DNA of 11,989 bases from an uncultured bacterium (GTDB lineage: Bacteria > Bacillota > Clostridia > Lachnospirales > Lachnospiraceae): positions 1-11,989 of the forward strand of contig CALFUE010000059.1 of the NCBI GenBank assembly GCA_937916345.1, in the 5' to 3' direction. The notes under the pieces are model-generated. The model was not told the origin of the DNA. It saw only the letters and a list, made by a program, of their open reading frames with translations, and did no database searches. A program made the translations under genes and the position numbers. How positions within the stretch are numbered: the stretch's first letter is position 1; every line of letters begins with the position of its first letter. Positions 1 through 7,950 of this stretch are shown in pieces.

Positions 1-438
1 CCCGCCGATGTTGTAACCCATATAGTTGTAGCCCACATCCGCTGAGTTGGTGCACTGCTCTATCGTTCCGCTGTTGTATCCGGCGATACCACCCACATTG
101 GTGGAGGTTCCCGGCTCATTGACATCATTTATAATCTTGTTTAAGGAAAAATCGCTGAGATTTTCCGCCAGATCGTCTATCGTAACTATGGTGTCCGGCT
201 CCCCGGTGTTTACATTCCCCAGATTAAAGGACACCTTCACGGCTCCCTTATTTGTCCCGGCGATACCGCCTGCCTTCTCGGAGCCCGATACTGCTCCATA
301 GTTCACGCAGCCCGACACTTCTCCATTCTTTGTGTTTATCCCGACTATTCCTCCGACATTTGAATATCCACTGATAGTTCCCCGGAAGGTGCAGTTTTTG
401 ATGCGGCCGGAGTTTCTTCCCACTATGCCGCCTACCGA
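1..438 (-). repeat. GLUG protein-repeat array (at least four units)
   Basis: In the translation, units beginning SVGGIVG, NVGGIVG, KAGGIAG and NVGGIAG recur, each followed by an N-G-x-I/V step and often a Cys. Units 1-3 are spaced about 26-28 residues apart. Unit 4 follows a non-repeat insert with the sequence DDLAENLSDFSLNK. The repetition is at protein level; the DNA of the units has diverged, so this is not a recent tandem duplication. Confidence 0.75.
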
Positions 439-861
439 GTCAGGATTTCCATCCGGATTTATGTCACCCTTTACGGTCAGATCATGTATATACGCGGTTT
501 TTGTACATTCCGAAAACAACCCCGTCACAGATATGGTCTCCTCTATATTGACGCCTGAGATAGTGTGTCCTTTTCCATTCAGCTCTCCCGCAAAATAGGG
601 GATGCTCACGAAATCACCCGCCTCGAAGCTGATATCGGCATCTAAGTTGATACACTTTCCCTTTGACCAGTGGGCATCGATACAGTTGTCCATTATCTCG
701 TGAAATTCATCTGCGCTCGATATGGTAAATTCTGATAACTCATCTCCTGAGCTGTCACCAGGCGCTGCGTAGGTATCAGGCGCTGCCACCGTGAGAATTA
801 TCATTACAAGTGACAGAGCGAGCGCCATCAGGCGGCGAATAATATCAGCTCTCATCCTCAT
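1..861 (-). CDS. Secreted GLUG-repeat protein, N-terminal part (cut by window edge)
   Basis: This frame stays open for 287 codons to the left edge, so the C-terminus is missing. The protein starts with a basic n-region, a hydrophobic segment (about residues 11-27) and a plausible signal-peptidase site after TYA (about residue 32), so it is probably exported. From residue 142 it carries GLUG-type units of the form VGGIVGxNxGxIxxC: about 142-165, 168-194, 196-220 and 255-280, and the last visible residues (NIGG) look like the start of a fifth. GLUG repeats are known from surface and adhesin-like proteins and are thought to form beta-solenoids. Residues 221-253 interrupt the array. ATG at 861 and ATG at 855 are in frame two codons apart; the purine run AAAGGGGG lies 2 bases (861) or 8 bases (855) upstream, so 855 may be the true start. 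The start overlaps the end of the MMPL gene, suggesting translational coupling. Ligand and function are unknown. Confidence 0.8.
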   Translation of the reverse strand, partial: MRMRADIIRRLMALALSLVMIILTVAAPDTYAAPGDSSGDELSEFTISSADEFHEIMDNCIDAHWSKGKCINLDADISFEAGDFVSIPYFAGELNGKGHTISGVNIEETISVTGLFSECTKTAYIHDLTVKGDINPDGNPDSVGGIVGRNSGRIKNCTFRGTISGYSNVGGIVGINTKNGEVSGCVNYGAVSGSEKAGGIAGTNKGAVKVSFNLGNVNTGEPDTIVTIDDLAENLSDFSLNKIINDVNEPGTSTNVGGIAGYNSGTIEQCTNSADVGYNYMGYNIGG

Positions 862-3358
862 CGCCCCCTTTCCCGTCTTTTTCCTCTATCTGTTCCGGCT
901 CATGGGTGTCACCCTTATCCTCTATCTCGTAATGGGCCGTTTTCCCCCCCTCTGTCATCTCCATAGTTCCCGCGATAACGCGAGCGTTCACATTACCCAC
1001 TATCACGGCATCGAGGGTTCCTATGACGGTACCGTTTACGCGGCCGTTAATGCGGCCGTTCACCCTGACTATACCGCTTACACTGCGGCTCGCCACAGGG
1101 GGGGCGATGGAAAATGCGGTCAATGATATGATCTTGTCTCCCAGCACCAGTATCTGCGGCAGCGCGAACATTACGAGTATTATTGATATGATGGTACCGC
1201 GCCCGAGACACTCCCCTATTCCCGCGATGGCAGGCTCCGATGTCATCTGCCCGATGAGGGTCCCCGCCATCGCCAGGATCATTCCGGAGGTGATGATTGT
1301 AGGAAATGCAAAGTTCATTGTCTCTATTATGGAATCCCGCCGTCCTTTTTCCTTCCTCAGCTCGTTATAACGGCTGGATATGACTATGGCGTAGTCGATA
1401 TTCGCGCCCATCTGAATGGAGCTGACTATCAGATATCCGATGAAAAACAGATTCTTGTGCATTATCGTCGGGAAAGAGAAATTAATAAAAATGGCTCCCT
1501 GGATGACCGCGATCAGCAGTACCGGCATACCTACGGACTGGAAGGTAAAGAGCAGTATCACCAGCACGAACAGTATAGAAAGCACACTTACGATAATATT
1601 GTCAGTCTCAAAGGATTTCCTCAGATCGTACTGGCTGGTGGACTCTCCGACCACATAAACCTGTACATCCTCTCCGTAGTATTTTGCGGATATGGTATGC
1701 ATCTCATCCAGGAATGCGAAGGTCTCGTCGCTCTCCTGTGGAAGGTTCAGGTAGACCAGCATACGGTCATAATTTTCGCCCTGGAGCTGCTTACGGCCGT
1801 TCTCAACCTGTCTATAGATATCCTGAAGCCTGTCCATTACTGAATCATCCAAGGTGACATAACCCTCCTCCACTTTTTCATACATAAACATGATGGTGTC
1901 TATGAGGGGAATATTGTAGGAGGAAATACCGCCGACTATCCGCCCGAAATTCTCATTTTCCGCAGCGTAAGCGGAATAGATCAGATTGCCGACCTCCACA
2001 TCCAAACCCAGTAACTCCGAGAACTGCCTGGGTGAGAGGGAATCCGTCAACACATAGTCACCGATGGCGGACTGATTTGAAAGCCCCTGGACATAGTCCA
2101 CCTCTTCTCTGCTCTCCAGATCGCTGATCAGAGCCTTCTCAACCTCGTAATCTCTTCCGGGAACAACCAGTGCCACAAAGTTGTTCTCCTCGAAATTGTC
2201 CTGTATCATATTTTGGGCAATCTGCATGTCGTTTAATATGGGAGTCGTCAGAGTAGAATACCCGTAGACATAGGGACACTGATTTGAAAAATAAAAAGCT
2301 GCCACCAAAAGCACCGCAAAGATCGGCGGTATTATCTTTCTGGTAGCGTAGGCGAATTTGCCTACGAAGGGAATGTCAGGCACATAATTTTTGTGTCTTG
2401 TCTTTTCCATCAGCCCGGAAAAGATCACGAGAAGCCCGGGCATCAGAAGAAATACCGCGAGCAGACTGATAAATATAGCCTTTATCAGGACTATTCCCAT
2501 ATCCTTGCCCAGCCCGAACTGCATAAAGGTCAGAGCCAGCAGCCCGGAAACCGTGGTCAGGGAGCTGGAAGAGATCTCGGGTATCGCCTTTTTCAGGGAT
2601 ATGACGGCTGCATCCCTGACGGAGTATTCCCGCCTCTCCTCCTTGAATCTGTTACAAAAAATTATGGCGTAATCGATGGACAGCGCCAACTGCAGCACTA
2701 TCGTCACGGAGTTGGAGACAAAGGAGATGGTTCCCAGCAGAAAATTTGTGCCCATGTTAATAATCGCCGCCGCAACGAAGGTGATGAGAAGCACCGGCAC
2801 TTCACCGAAGGTCTGTGAAGTCAGGATCAGGACGCTGACCACAATGACCGCCACGATCACGATGATCGTGCTCATCTCTTTCGCTATTATCTCCGCCTCC
2901 TGATTTCCCAGAGAGGTGGAAATATAATAGTCGTAGCCCTCCAGCATATCCTTCAGGCTCTGGAGAGTCTCCAGACAGAGCTCGTCATCCTCAGCGTAGT
3001 CAAAGGTGACTGAAAAAAGCGCAGATGCATTGTTATAATGCTTTGCTATGTGATCGTCATCATCCACGGTAAAGGTCACCGAGAAAACGCCGTCCATGTC
3101 CTCGATCATGGTCTTTATTCCCTGAGCCTGTGAAAATGTGACATTCGCCACCATCACAGAGGCTGTTCCGTAGGTGATGAACTCTTCGCTCATCAGATTG
3201 ATACCCTGTCTGGTCTCCGTTTCATCGCTCAGATATACGGAGATATCGTTCTCGACACTCACCCAGCTGCTCGAAACCAGCGAGAAGACGATCAAAAGCG
3301 TAAAAATCAGGAAAAAGAGGTTCCTTTTGTCAACAATAAATGCACATATCTTTTCCAT
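845..3358 (-). CDS. MMPL/RND-family membrane transporter with bactofilin-like C-terminal tail
   Basis: This is an 837-residue polytopic protein with the duplicated MMPL/RND layout. One membrane helix (about 13-31) is followed by an extracytoplasmic domain (32-160) and five helices (162-317). The pattern then repeats: a helix (342-358), a larger outer domain (359-585) and five helices (587-745). Each half has the typical D-Y pair in its fourth helix, SIDYA (D229/Y230) and NIDYA (D655/Y656), the proton-relay position in the family. Family members export lipids, peptides or other hydrophobic compounds using proton flow; the substrate here is not evident. After the last helix is an unusual tail: V-x-G repeats (about 760-799), then an E/D/K-rich end. 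ATG at 3358 is chosen because GAGG lies 8 bases upstream; a longer reading from TTG at 3385 has no comparable site. It lies 36 bases after dnaB and overlaps the GLUG gene. Confidence 0.85.
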   Translation of the reverse strand: MEKICAFIVDKRNLFFLIFTLLIVFSLVSSSWVSVENDISVYLSDETETRQGINLMSEEFITYGTASVMVANVTFSQAQGIKTMIEDMDGVFSVTFTVDDDDHIAKHYNNASALFSVTFDYAEDDELCLETLQSLKDMLEGYDYYISTSLGNQEAEIIAKEMSTIIVIVAVIVVSVLILTSQTFGEVPVLLITFVAAAIINMGTNFLLGTISFVSNSVTIVLQLALSIDYAIIFCNRFKEERREYSVRDAAVISLKKAIPEISSSSLTTVSGLLALTFMQFGLGKDMGIVLIKAIFISLLAVFLLMPGLLVIFSGLMEKTRHKNYVPDIPFVGKFAYATRKIIPPIFAVLLVAAFYFSNQCPYVYGYSTLTTPILNDMQIAQNMIQDNFEENNFVALVVPGRDYEVEKALISDLESREEVDYVQGLSNQSAIGDYVLTDSLSPRQFSELLGLDVEVGNLIYSAYAAENENFGRIVGGISSYNIPLIDTIMFMYEKVEEGYVTLDDSVMDRLQDIYRQVENGRKQLQGENYDRMLVYLNLPQESDETFAFLDEMHTISAKYYGEDVQVYVVGESTSQYDLRKSFETDNIIVSVLSILFVLVILLFTFQSVGMPVLLIAVIQGAIFINFSFPTIMHKNLFFIGYLIVSSIQMGANIDYAIVISSRYNELRKEKGRRDSIIETMNFAFPTIITSGMILAMAGTLIGQMTSEPAIAGIGECLGRGTIISIILVMFALPQILVLGDKIISLTAFSIAPPVASRSVSGIVRVNGRINGRVNGTVIGTLDAVIVGNVNARVIAGTMEMTEGGKTAHYEIEDKGDTHEPEQIEEKDGKGGDEDES
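962..1081 (-). repeat. Bactofilin-like V-x-G repeat segment in MMPL tail
   Basis: The translation after the last membrane helix contains short steps RVNG, RING, RVNG, TVIG, followed by DAVIVG, NVNARVIAG. Gly falls every four to six residues with beta-branched residues between. This resembles the hydrophobic-Gly periodicity of bactofilin and other small beta-solenoid folds. It is on the predicted cytoplasmic side if the transporter has the usual 12-helix topology. The fold assignment is inference from periodicity only. Confidence 0.5.
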
Positions 3359-3366
3359 ACTAACTA

Positions 3367-3370
3367 CCTC
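3367..3370 (-). promoter_or_regulatory. Ribosome binding site that sets the MMPL start
   Basis: GAGG on the minus strand lies 8 bases before ATG 3358. This supports starting the MMPL protein at MEKIC rather than at the in-frame TTG nine codons earlier. Confidence 0.7.
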
Positions 3371-3394
3371 AAATAACAATGACAAAAAATATCT

Positions 3395-4735
3395 TCATCC
3401 CCCCTCGAGATTAGCAAATTTTGTCAATTCCGGCAGCCACGCCAGCTTTACGGTACCAATGGGACCGTTTCTCTGCTTGGCGATTATTATCTCGGCAATC
3501 CCCTTGTCATTTGTATCGTGATTGTAGTAGTCGTCTCTGTATATGAACATGACCACATCCGCATCCTGCTCTATTGCGCCTGAATCTCTCAAGTCTGATA
3601 ACATCGGGCGCTTGTCCGGCCGACTCTCCACGGCACGGGAAAGCTGGGATAATGCCACCACAGGCACATCAATCTCCCTCGCCACAGCCTTCAGAGCTCT
3701 CGATATCTCGGAGATCTCCTGCTGTCTGGAATCGACCCTTGAGCCCTTCCCCAGGTTCATCAGCTGCAGGTAGTCAATTATGACTAACTGTATGTCTCTG
3801 TCCATCTTCATCTTGCGGCACTTGCTCCGAAATTCGGAGACCGTGATGCCAGGTGTATCGTCAATTATGAGCCCCGACCGTCCTATCTTTTCCGCTGCCT
3901 CTCCGATCTTCATCCAGTCGTCGTTTGCCAGCTTTCCTACACGGATCTTTGATGCATCCACATGAGACTCCAGGGAGAACAGACGATTAGCCAGCTGCTC
4001 CTTTGACATCTCGAGAGAAAACAGCGCCACAGGCTTTTTCTTTTTTATCGCCACGTACTCCGCGATGTTCAGCACGAAGGCCGTCTTTCCCATGGAGGGT
4101 CTCGCCGCGATGAGCACCAGATCCGAGGGCTGCAGCCCTGCCGTATTGTAATCTAGACTGGTAAATCCCGTGGCTACGCCGGTAATGGAACCCTCCATCT
4201 TTTCTGCGGCGGAAATCCGGTCGATAGCCTCCACCACTATCTCCCTGATGGTCTTCTGCTGCTTGACGCCCTTGTTCTGCACCAGGTCAAAGATCCTCTT
4301 TTCAGTGACCTCCATTATGTCCTTTACGGGCATATTCCCCAGAAAACACTCATGCTCAATCTGGCGGTTCACCTCTATCACCTGTCTAAGGAGCGACTTG
4401 TCCTTTACGATATCTGCGTATTCACCGATATTTACAGAAGATGACACAAAAGAATAAATGTCAGATATATAGGACATCCGGGATATCTCCGGAGGCACCT
4501 CCATTTCCTTAAGCTTGTTCTGGACAGTCACCAGATCCGCCGTCATCCCGGCCTCATAAAGAGCCTTGATGGCGGAAAACATATACCTGTACTCCCTGTA
4601 ATAAAAATCATCCTCATTCAGCCGCTCCACCGCCACCGCGACGGCGTCCGCGTCCATGAGCATGGAGCCGATCACAGACTGTTCAGCCTCTATGCTGTTT
4701 GGCATTGTCTGTCTTAAGACTTCTTCCTCAGCCAT
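3395..4735 (-). CDS. dnaB: Replicative DNA helicase DnaB
   Basis: The 446-residue product is full length for bacterial DnaB (called DnaC in Bacillus). DnaB is the hexameric ATP-driven 5'-3' helicase that unwinds DNA at the replication fork and recruits primase. The N-terminal domain begins with the typical PNSIEAEQSVIGSML stretch. The RecA-like domain shows Walker A ARPSMGKTA (K217, T218), Walker B IIDYLQL (D321), the SQLSR segment around Q364, the DLRDSGAIEQDAD segment near 381-393, and KQRNGP with the likely arginine finger (R422). ATG at 4735 is preferred over an in-frame TTG at 4747, because GGA sits 5 bases upstream of it and MAEEE fits the family start. The start overlaps the rplI stop by 8 bases, matching the conserved Firmicutes rplI-dnaB order and suggesting coupled translation. 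The next gene starts 36 bases downstream. Confidence 0.97.
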   Translation of the reverse strand: MAEEEVLRQTMPNSIEAEQSVIGSMLMDADAVAVAVERLNEDDFYYREYRYMFSAIKALYEAGMTADLVTVQNKLKEMEVPPEISRMSYISDIYSFVSSSVNIGEYADIVKDKSLLRQVIEVNRQIEHECFLGNMPVKDIMEVTEKRIFDLVQNKGVKQQKTIREIVVEAIDRISAAEKMEGSITGVATGFTSLDYNTAGLQPSDLVLIAARPSMGKTAFVLNIAEYVAIKKKKPVALFSLEMSKEQLANRLFSLESHVDASKIRVGKLANDDWMKIGEAAEKIGRSGLIIDDTPGITVSEFRSKCRKMKMDRDIQLVIIDYLQLMNLGKGSRVDSRQQEISEISRALKAVAREIDVPVVALSQLSRAVESRPDKRPMLSDLRDSGAIEQDADVVMFIYRDDYYNHDTNDKGIAEIIIAKQRNGPIGTVKLAWLPELTKFANLEGG

Positions 4736-5180
4736 TCTTTTCCACAACCTTTACTTTGAGAACACCTACGACCTCGGGATGAAGCTTGATCTTTACATCA
4801 TGTGTACCCAGCGATTTGATAGGCTCATCCAGAATCATCTTTTTCTTGTCAAGAGTGATCTTCAACTGCTTCTCGGTCTCCTCAGCTATCTCCTTCGTGG
4901 AGACAGAGCCGAATACCTGCCCCTCCTTGCCGGACTTTATCTTTACGGTGATGCTCTTTCCCTCCAGCTCCTTTGCCAGGGCTTTTGCATTTTCCAGATT
5001 TTCCTTTGCCACCTTTACCTCATGCTGATTCTGAAGCTTCAGGTCATTTAAAACCTTGCCCGTGGCCTCTGCCGCGAGCTTTTGGGGGAGGAGCTTGTTT
5101 CTGGCATAACCCTGCGCCACCTCCACTATATCGCCCTTTTTCCCAAGACTCTTCACATCCTCAAGCAGTACTAATTTCAT
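4728..5180 (-). CDS. rplI: 50S ribosomal protein L9 (bL9)
   Basis: The 150-residue product has the usual bL9 length. bL9 binds 23S rRNA at the base of the L1 stalk and projects from the ribosome, influencing frame maintenance. The N-terminal rRNA-binding domain reads MKLVLLEDVKSLGKKGD, followed by VAQGYARNKLLP. A charged connecting helix follows (about 45-75), then the C-terminal domain with FGSVSTKEIAE and IKSLGTHDVKIKLHPEV. ATG 5180 is preceded by a strong GAGGAGG. The gene lies 38 bases downstream of gdpP and its stop overlaps the dnaB start, in the gdpP-rplI-dnaB order seen across Firmicutes. Confidence 0.97.
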   Translation of the reverse strand: MKLVLLEDVKSLGKKGDIVEVAQGYARNKLLPQKLAAEATGKVLNDLKLQNQHEVKVAKENLENAKALAKELEGKSITVKIKSGKEGQVFGSVSTKEIAEETEKQLKITLDKKKMILDEPIKSLGTHDVKIKLHPEVVGVLKVKVVEKNG

Positions 5181-5189
5181 TTGACATTA

Positions 5190-5196
5190 CCTCCTC
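5190..5196 (-). promoter_or_regulatory. Strong ribosome binding site of rplI
   Basis: GAGGAGG on the minus strand lies 9 bases before ATG 5180. It is among the best Shine-Dalgarno matches in the window, fitting the high expression expected of a ribosomal protein inside an operon of low-abundance proteins. An ATG at 5187 lies closer to it but is out of frame with rplI. Confidence 0.8.
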
Positions 5197-5218
5197 TATA
5201 AAATCCAGCTCCTGAAAA

Positions 5219-7318
5219 TTACTCCTCGGCGTCATCCAAAACCTTGTGCACCATCTCCAGAGCTTCGTCTATAGTCGTATCCGCCAGCTGAGCCCCGGCA
5301 ATATTTAAGTGACCGCCGCCACCCAGTTTTTCCATCAGCACCTGCACATTCATCTCGTCGATAGCTCTGGCGCTGATATGTATCTTTCCTCCAAAGGGCG
5401 TCAGTACGAAGGATGCCACCATTCCCTTTACATCGAGCAGATCGTTCGCGGCTCTGGCGGCAAGCACTGTAGGATCCTTCTGGAACTGCGCCTCCTCGTT
5501 TACCGAGATAGCAAACTTTCCGCGGTAGATCTCCGCGCTCTTTACGATACCTGCCACGGCGGCGTAGCTCTCCAGATTTTCCCGGAGCAGCTTTCTGACT
5601 CTGTTTGAGTCCGCCCCCGAGCGCTTCAGATAGGCCGCTGCCTCAAAGGTTCTCACTCCTGTCTTTGCGGAGAAATTCTGGGTGTCCTGCACGATGCCCG
5701 CGTACATGGCGTCAGCCTCTTCCGGCTCCAGCCGCACCCTCTCCGAGTAGTACTGCAGCACCTCCGCCACCATCTCGCATGCGGAGCTGGCAAAGGGCTC
5801 CACATAGGACAGCAGGGGATTCCTGATCACATCCGAGCTCTGCCTGTGGTGGTCGAACACTACCAGCTCCCTCGTCTTCTGCAATACCTCGGGACACTCC
5901 GTGCGGGATACTATATTAGTATCGACAACCACTACCACAGTGTCGGAATCACAGATCTGTATGGCCTGCTCGCTGCCTATAATCATATCTGCAGGATAGC
6001 CGTTCTCCGGATTAAACATCTCAACCAAGGGGCTCAAAGATGCAGTCACCGTATTTAATACGATATGCGCCTCCTTTTCCACCTCACGGGCTGCCACAAA
6101 GATACCCACGGCAGAACCAAAGGCATCCGCATCCGATATCTTGTGTCCCATGATGATGACTCTCTCGTGACTCTCCAGTATGGATCGGAGCGCCAGAGCC
6201 TTTACTCTTGCCTTTACACGGGTACTCTTTTCCACATGCTCGGAGTTACCGCCGAAATAGCTGATCTTTTCGCCGTCTCTCACCACCACCTGATCTCCGC
6301 CTCGTCCGAGAGCCAGATCGATGGCTGCCCTCGAGAGCTCATTATTCTGCAGATAAGAATCCGCCCCGAGACCAATACCGATACTTAACGTAACGGTCAT
6401 GGCATTTCCCACCTTTACTCCCTTTACATCCTCCAGTACAGAGAATTTGTCTTCCTGCAGCGTCTTCAGATACTTGTTCCTGAAGATGACGAAATATTTG
6501 TCCGACTCCACCTTTCTGATGAGGGCGTCCACCTTTGCGAAGTAGTTTGTCACCCTCCTGTCCACCAGCGCCGTCAACATCGAACGCTTCACATCCTCCA
6601 CGGAGTCCAGCGCCTCGTCATAATTGTCTATATAAACCTGAGCCACCACCAGCTTTTGCTCCTCATTGGCAGTCCTGTAAATATTGAGCTCCGTCTCGTC
6701 AAATAGATACAGCGCCGTCAGAGTGTCCTCTCCCTCGATCTCCTTTATTAGGGCATTCTCCCCCAGAACAGAATTAAACCCTATCTTTTTCATGGTGGCT
6801 CGCAGCACCCGGGAATTCCACTCGATCCTCAGATCCTTCACATCATCGGAGAGCTTTAACCTCTCTCTGGAAATCTGCGGAAAATATTTGTCGATAAAGC
6901 TGTTCACGCTGCCCTCTATCCCCGTCATATTGACGAAGGCCTCATTTGTCCAGAGGACGCGCCCGGTATTATCCACCAGGGCATATGGCACCAGCAGCTC
7001 CTTCAGCAGCTTGTTCTGAACTGTACCGTACTGGGTGACGATATTCACCATCTCCCGCAGTATACGGGGTTTCAGACCCCTGTAGAGAAGCACTGCCACC
7101 AGCAGATAAATTCCTGTGATGAGCGCCATTACGACACCTGCCCTGATATCCACAAAGAACATACCGACGGCCGCTGCCGCGAGAAGTATGGTCAGGTAAA
7201 CCGGAAACAGCATGTACATCCGCAGCCTGCCGTAATACATGATTATCTTTTTTTTCATCCGCTCCTTTTTGGTCTCTCTGCGGCTCCTTCTCTTTTCCCT
7301 GGTAATTTCCTCTTTCAT
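5219..7318 (-). CDS. gdpP: Membrane c-di-AMP phosphodiesterase GdpP
   Basis: The 699-residue product has the GdpP (YybT) plan. Two membrane helices (about 36-55 and 59-79) are followed by a PAS-like sensor region (about 105-190), a degenerate GGDEF domain (about 220-350, ending LGRGGDQVVVR) and a DHH/DHHA1 phosphodiesterase (about 385-695). GdpP cleaves cyclic-di-AMP to pApA. Metal-site motifs are present: HKISDADAFG (H392, D396, D398), DTN (466-468), DHH (489-491), QDT (D545), and the DHHA1 GGGGH (666-670), so it should be catalytically competent. The GGDEF signature is lost, as in the family. It is about 40 residues longer than the usual 660, partly from a Lys/Arg-rich N-terminus. The ATG at 7318 overlaps the yigZ stop as ATGA, with GGAG 11 bases upstream; an alternative ATG at 7258 has AAGGAG only 3 bases upstream and would give 679 residues. 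Confidence 0.95.
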   Translation of the reverse strand: MKEEITREKRRSRRETKKERMKKKIIMYYGRLRMYMLFPVYLTILLAAAAVGMFFVDIRAGVVMALITGIYLLVAVLLYRGLKPRILREMVNIVTQYGTVQNKLLKELLVPYALVDNTGRVLWTNEAFVNMTGIEGSVNSFIDKYFPQISRERLKLSDDVKDLRIEWNSRVLRATMKKIGFNSVLGENALIKEIEGEDTLTALYLFDETELNIYRTANEEQKLVVAQVYIDNYDEALDSVEDVKRSMLTALVDRRVTNYFAKVDALIRKVESDKYFVIFRNKYLKTLQEDKFSVLEDVKGVKVGNAMTVTLSIGIGLGADSYLQNNELSRAAIDLALGRGGDQVVVRDGEKISYFGGNSEHVEKSTRVKARVKALALRSILESHERVIIMGHKISDADAFGSAVGIFVAAREVEKEAHIVLNTVTASLSPLVEMFNPENGYPADMIIGSEQAIQICDSDTVVVVVDTNIVSRTECPEVLQKTRELVVFDHHRQSSDVIRNPLLSYVEPFASSACEMVAEVLQYYSERVRLEPEEADAMYAGIVQDTQNFSAKTGVRTFEAAAYLKRSGADSNRVRKLLRENLESYAAVAGIVKSAEIYRGKFAISVNEEAQFQKDPTVLAARAANDLLDVKGMVASFVLTPFGGKIHISARAIDEMNVQVLMEKLGGGGHLNIAGAQLADTTIDEALEMVHKVLDDAEE

Positions 7319-7950
7319 TTCTTTTTGTTCTCCACAACCGGCTTTGATACGGGATCTGATATAACAGCACTCCCGCGCCCATCGGTAAGATTTTTTATGA
7401 ATTCTGAAAAACGGACAGTCTCCTCAACCGGTATATCCGCGCTCACTGTCACATTTTCTCCGTAAACCATGTCAGTGATGATATAGCCCCTATCCCTGTA
7501 AGCTCTCTCCAATTTGCCATAATCCGTATATGACACCGTAATATCGGTCTCACACACGGTTCTCAATTCCACCGTCAGGCTATTTTCGATGCAGAGCTTC
7601 GCGGCCTCTCTGTAAGCCCGGGAGAGACCTCCCGTCCCTAGCAGCGTACCTCCGAAATATCTGGTGACGCACACGCACACATCCACAATCCCTTCCGCTT
7701 CGAGCACGCCAAGTATGGGCTTCCCCGCGGTGCCCTGGGGCTCTCCGTCATCCGAGCTGTGAAGGATGAGCGGGTTGCCCGACAGTATATAAGCACTACA
7801 GTGGTGCCTCGCGTCGTAGTGAAGCTTTCGCCGCGAGGCGATAAAAGAGTTTGCCTCCGCCTCATCCTTTACGACGGCAGACATCGCGATAAATTTTGAT
7901 TTTTTTTCCTCGACCAGTGCCTCACCAGGCTCTAAAAGTATCCTTGCCAT
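7315..7950 (-). CDS. yigZ: YigZ/YvyE (IMPACT) family protein
   Basis: The 211-residue product matches the bacterial IMPACT family in length and layout: an N-terminal UPF0029 domain with DDGEPQGTAGKPIL (about 67-80), VTRYFGG (95-101) and GTGGLSRAY (105-113), then a smaller ferredoxin-like DUF1949 domain (about 135-205). The biochemical role of the bacterial members is not settled; the eukaryotic relative IMPACT binds the translation regulator GCN1. It is probably cytoplasmic, with no signal or membrane segment seen. The ATG directly follows the TAG stop of the PBP gene with no intervening base and no good Shine-Dalgarno site, so translation probably depends on re-initiation by ribosomes finishing the PBP. 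Its own stop overlaps the gdpP start by 4 bases (ATGA). Confidence 0.92.
   Translation of the reverse strand: MARILLEPGEALVEEKKSKFIAMSAVVKDEAEANSFIASRRKLHYDARHHCSAYILSGNPLILHSSDDGEPQGTAGKPILGVLEAEGIVDVCVCVTRYFGGTLLGTGGLSRAYREAAKLCIENSLTVELRTVCETDITVSYTDYGKLERAYRDRGYIITDMVYGENVTVSADIPVEETVRFSEFIKNLTDGRGSAVISDPVSKPVVENKKK

Noticed and set aside
3359..3385. Longer MMPL reading starting at TTG 3385
   Set aside because: TTG is a poor start and has no good ribosome binding site, while ATG 3358 has GAGG at 8 bases.
4736..4747. Longer DnaB reading starting at TTG 4747
   Set aside because: ATG 4735 has a purine-rich site just upstream and gives the usual family N-terminus.
5185..5187. ATG 5187, between the rplI ribosome binding site and the rplI start
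   Set aside because: It is out of frame with rplI, and spacing to GAGGAGG is very short (2 bases).
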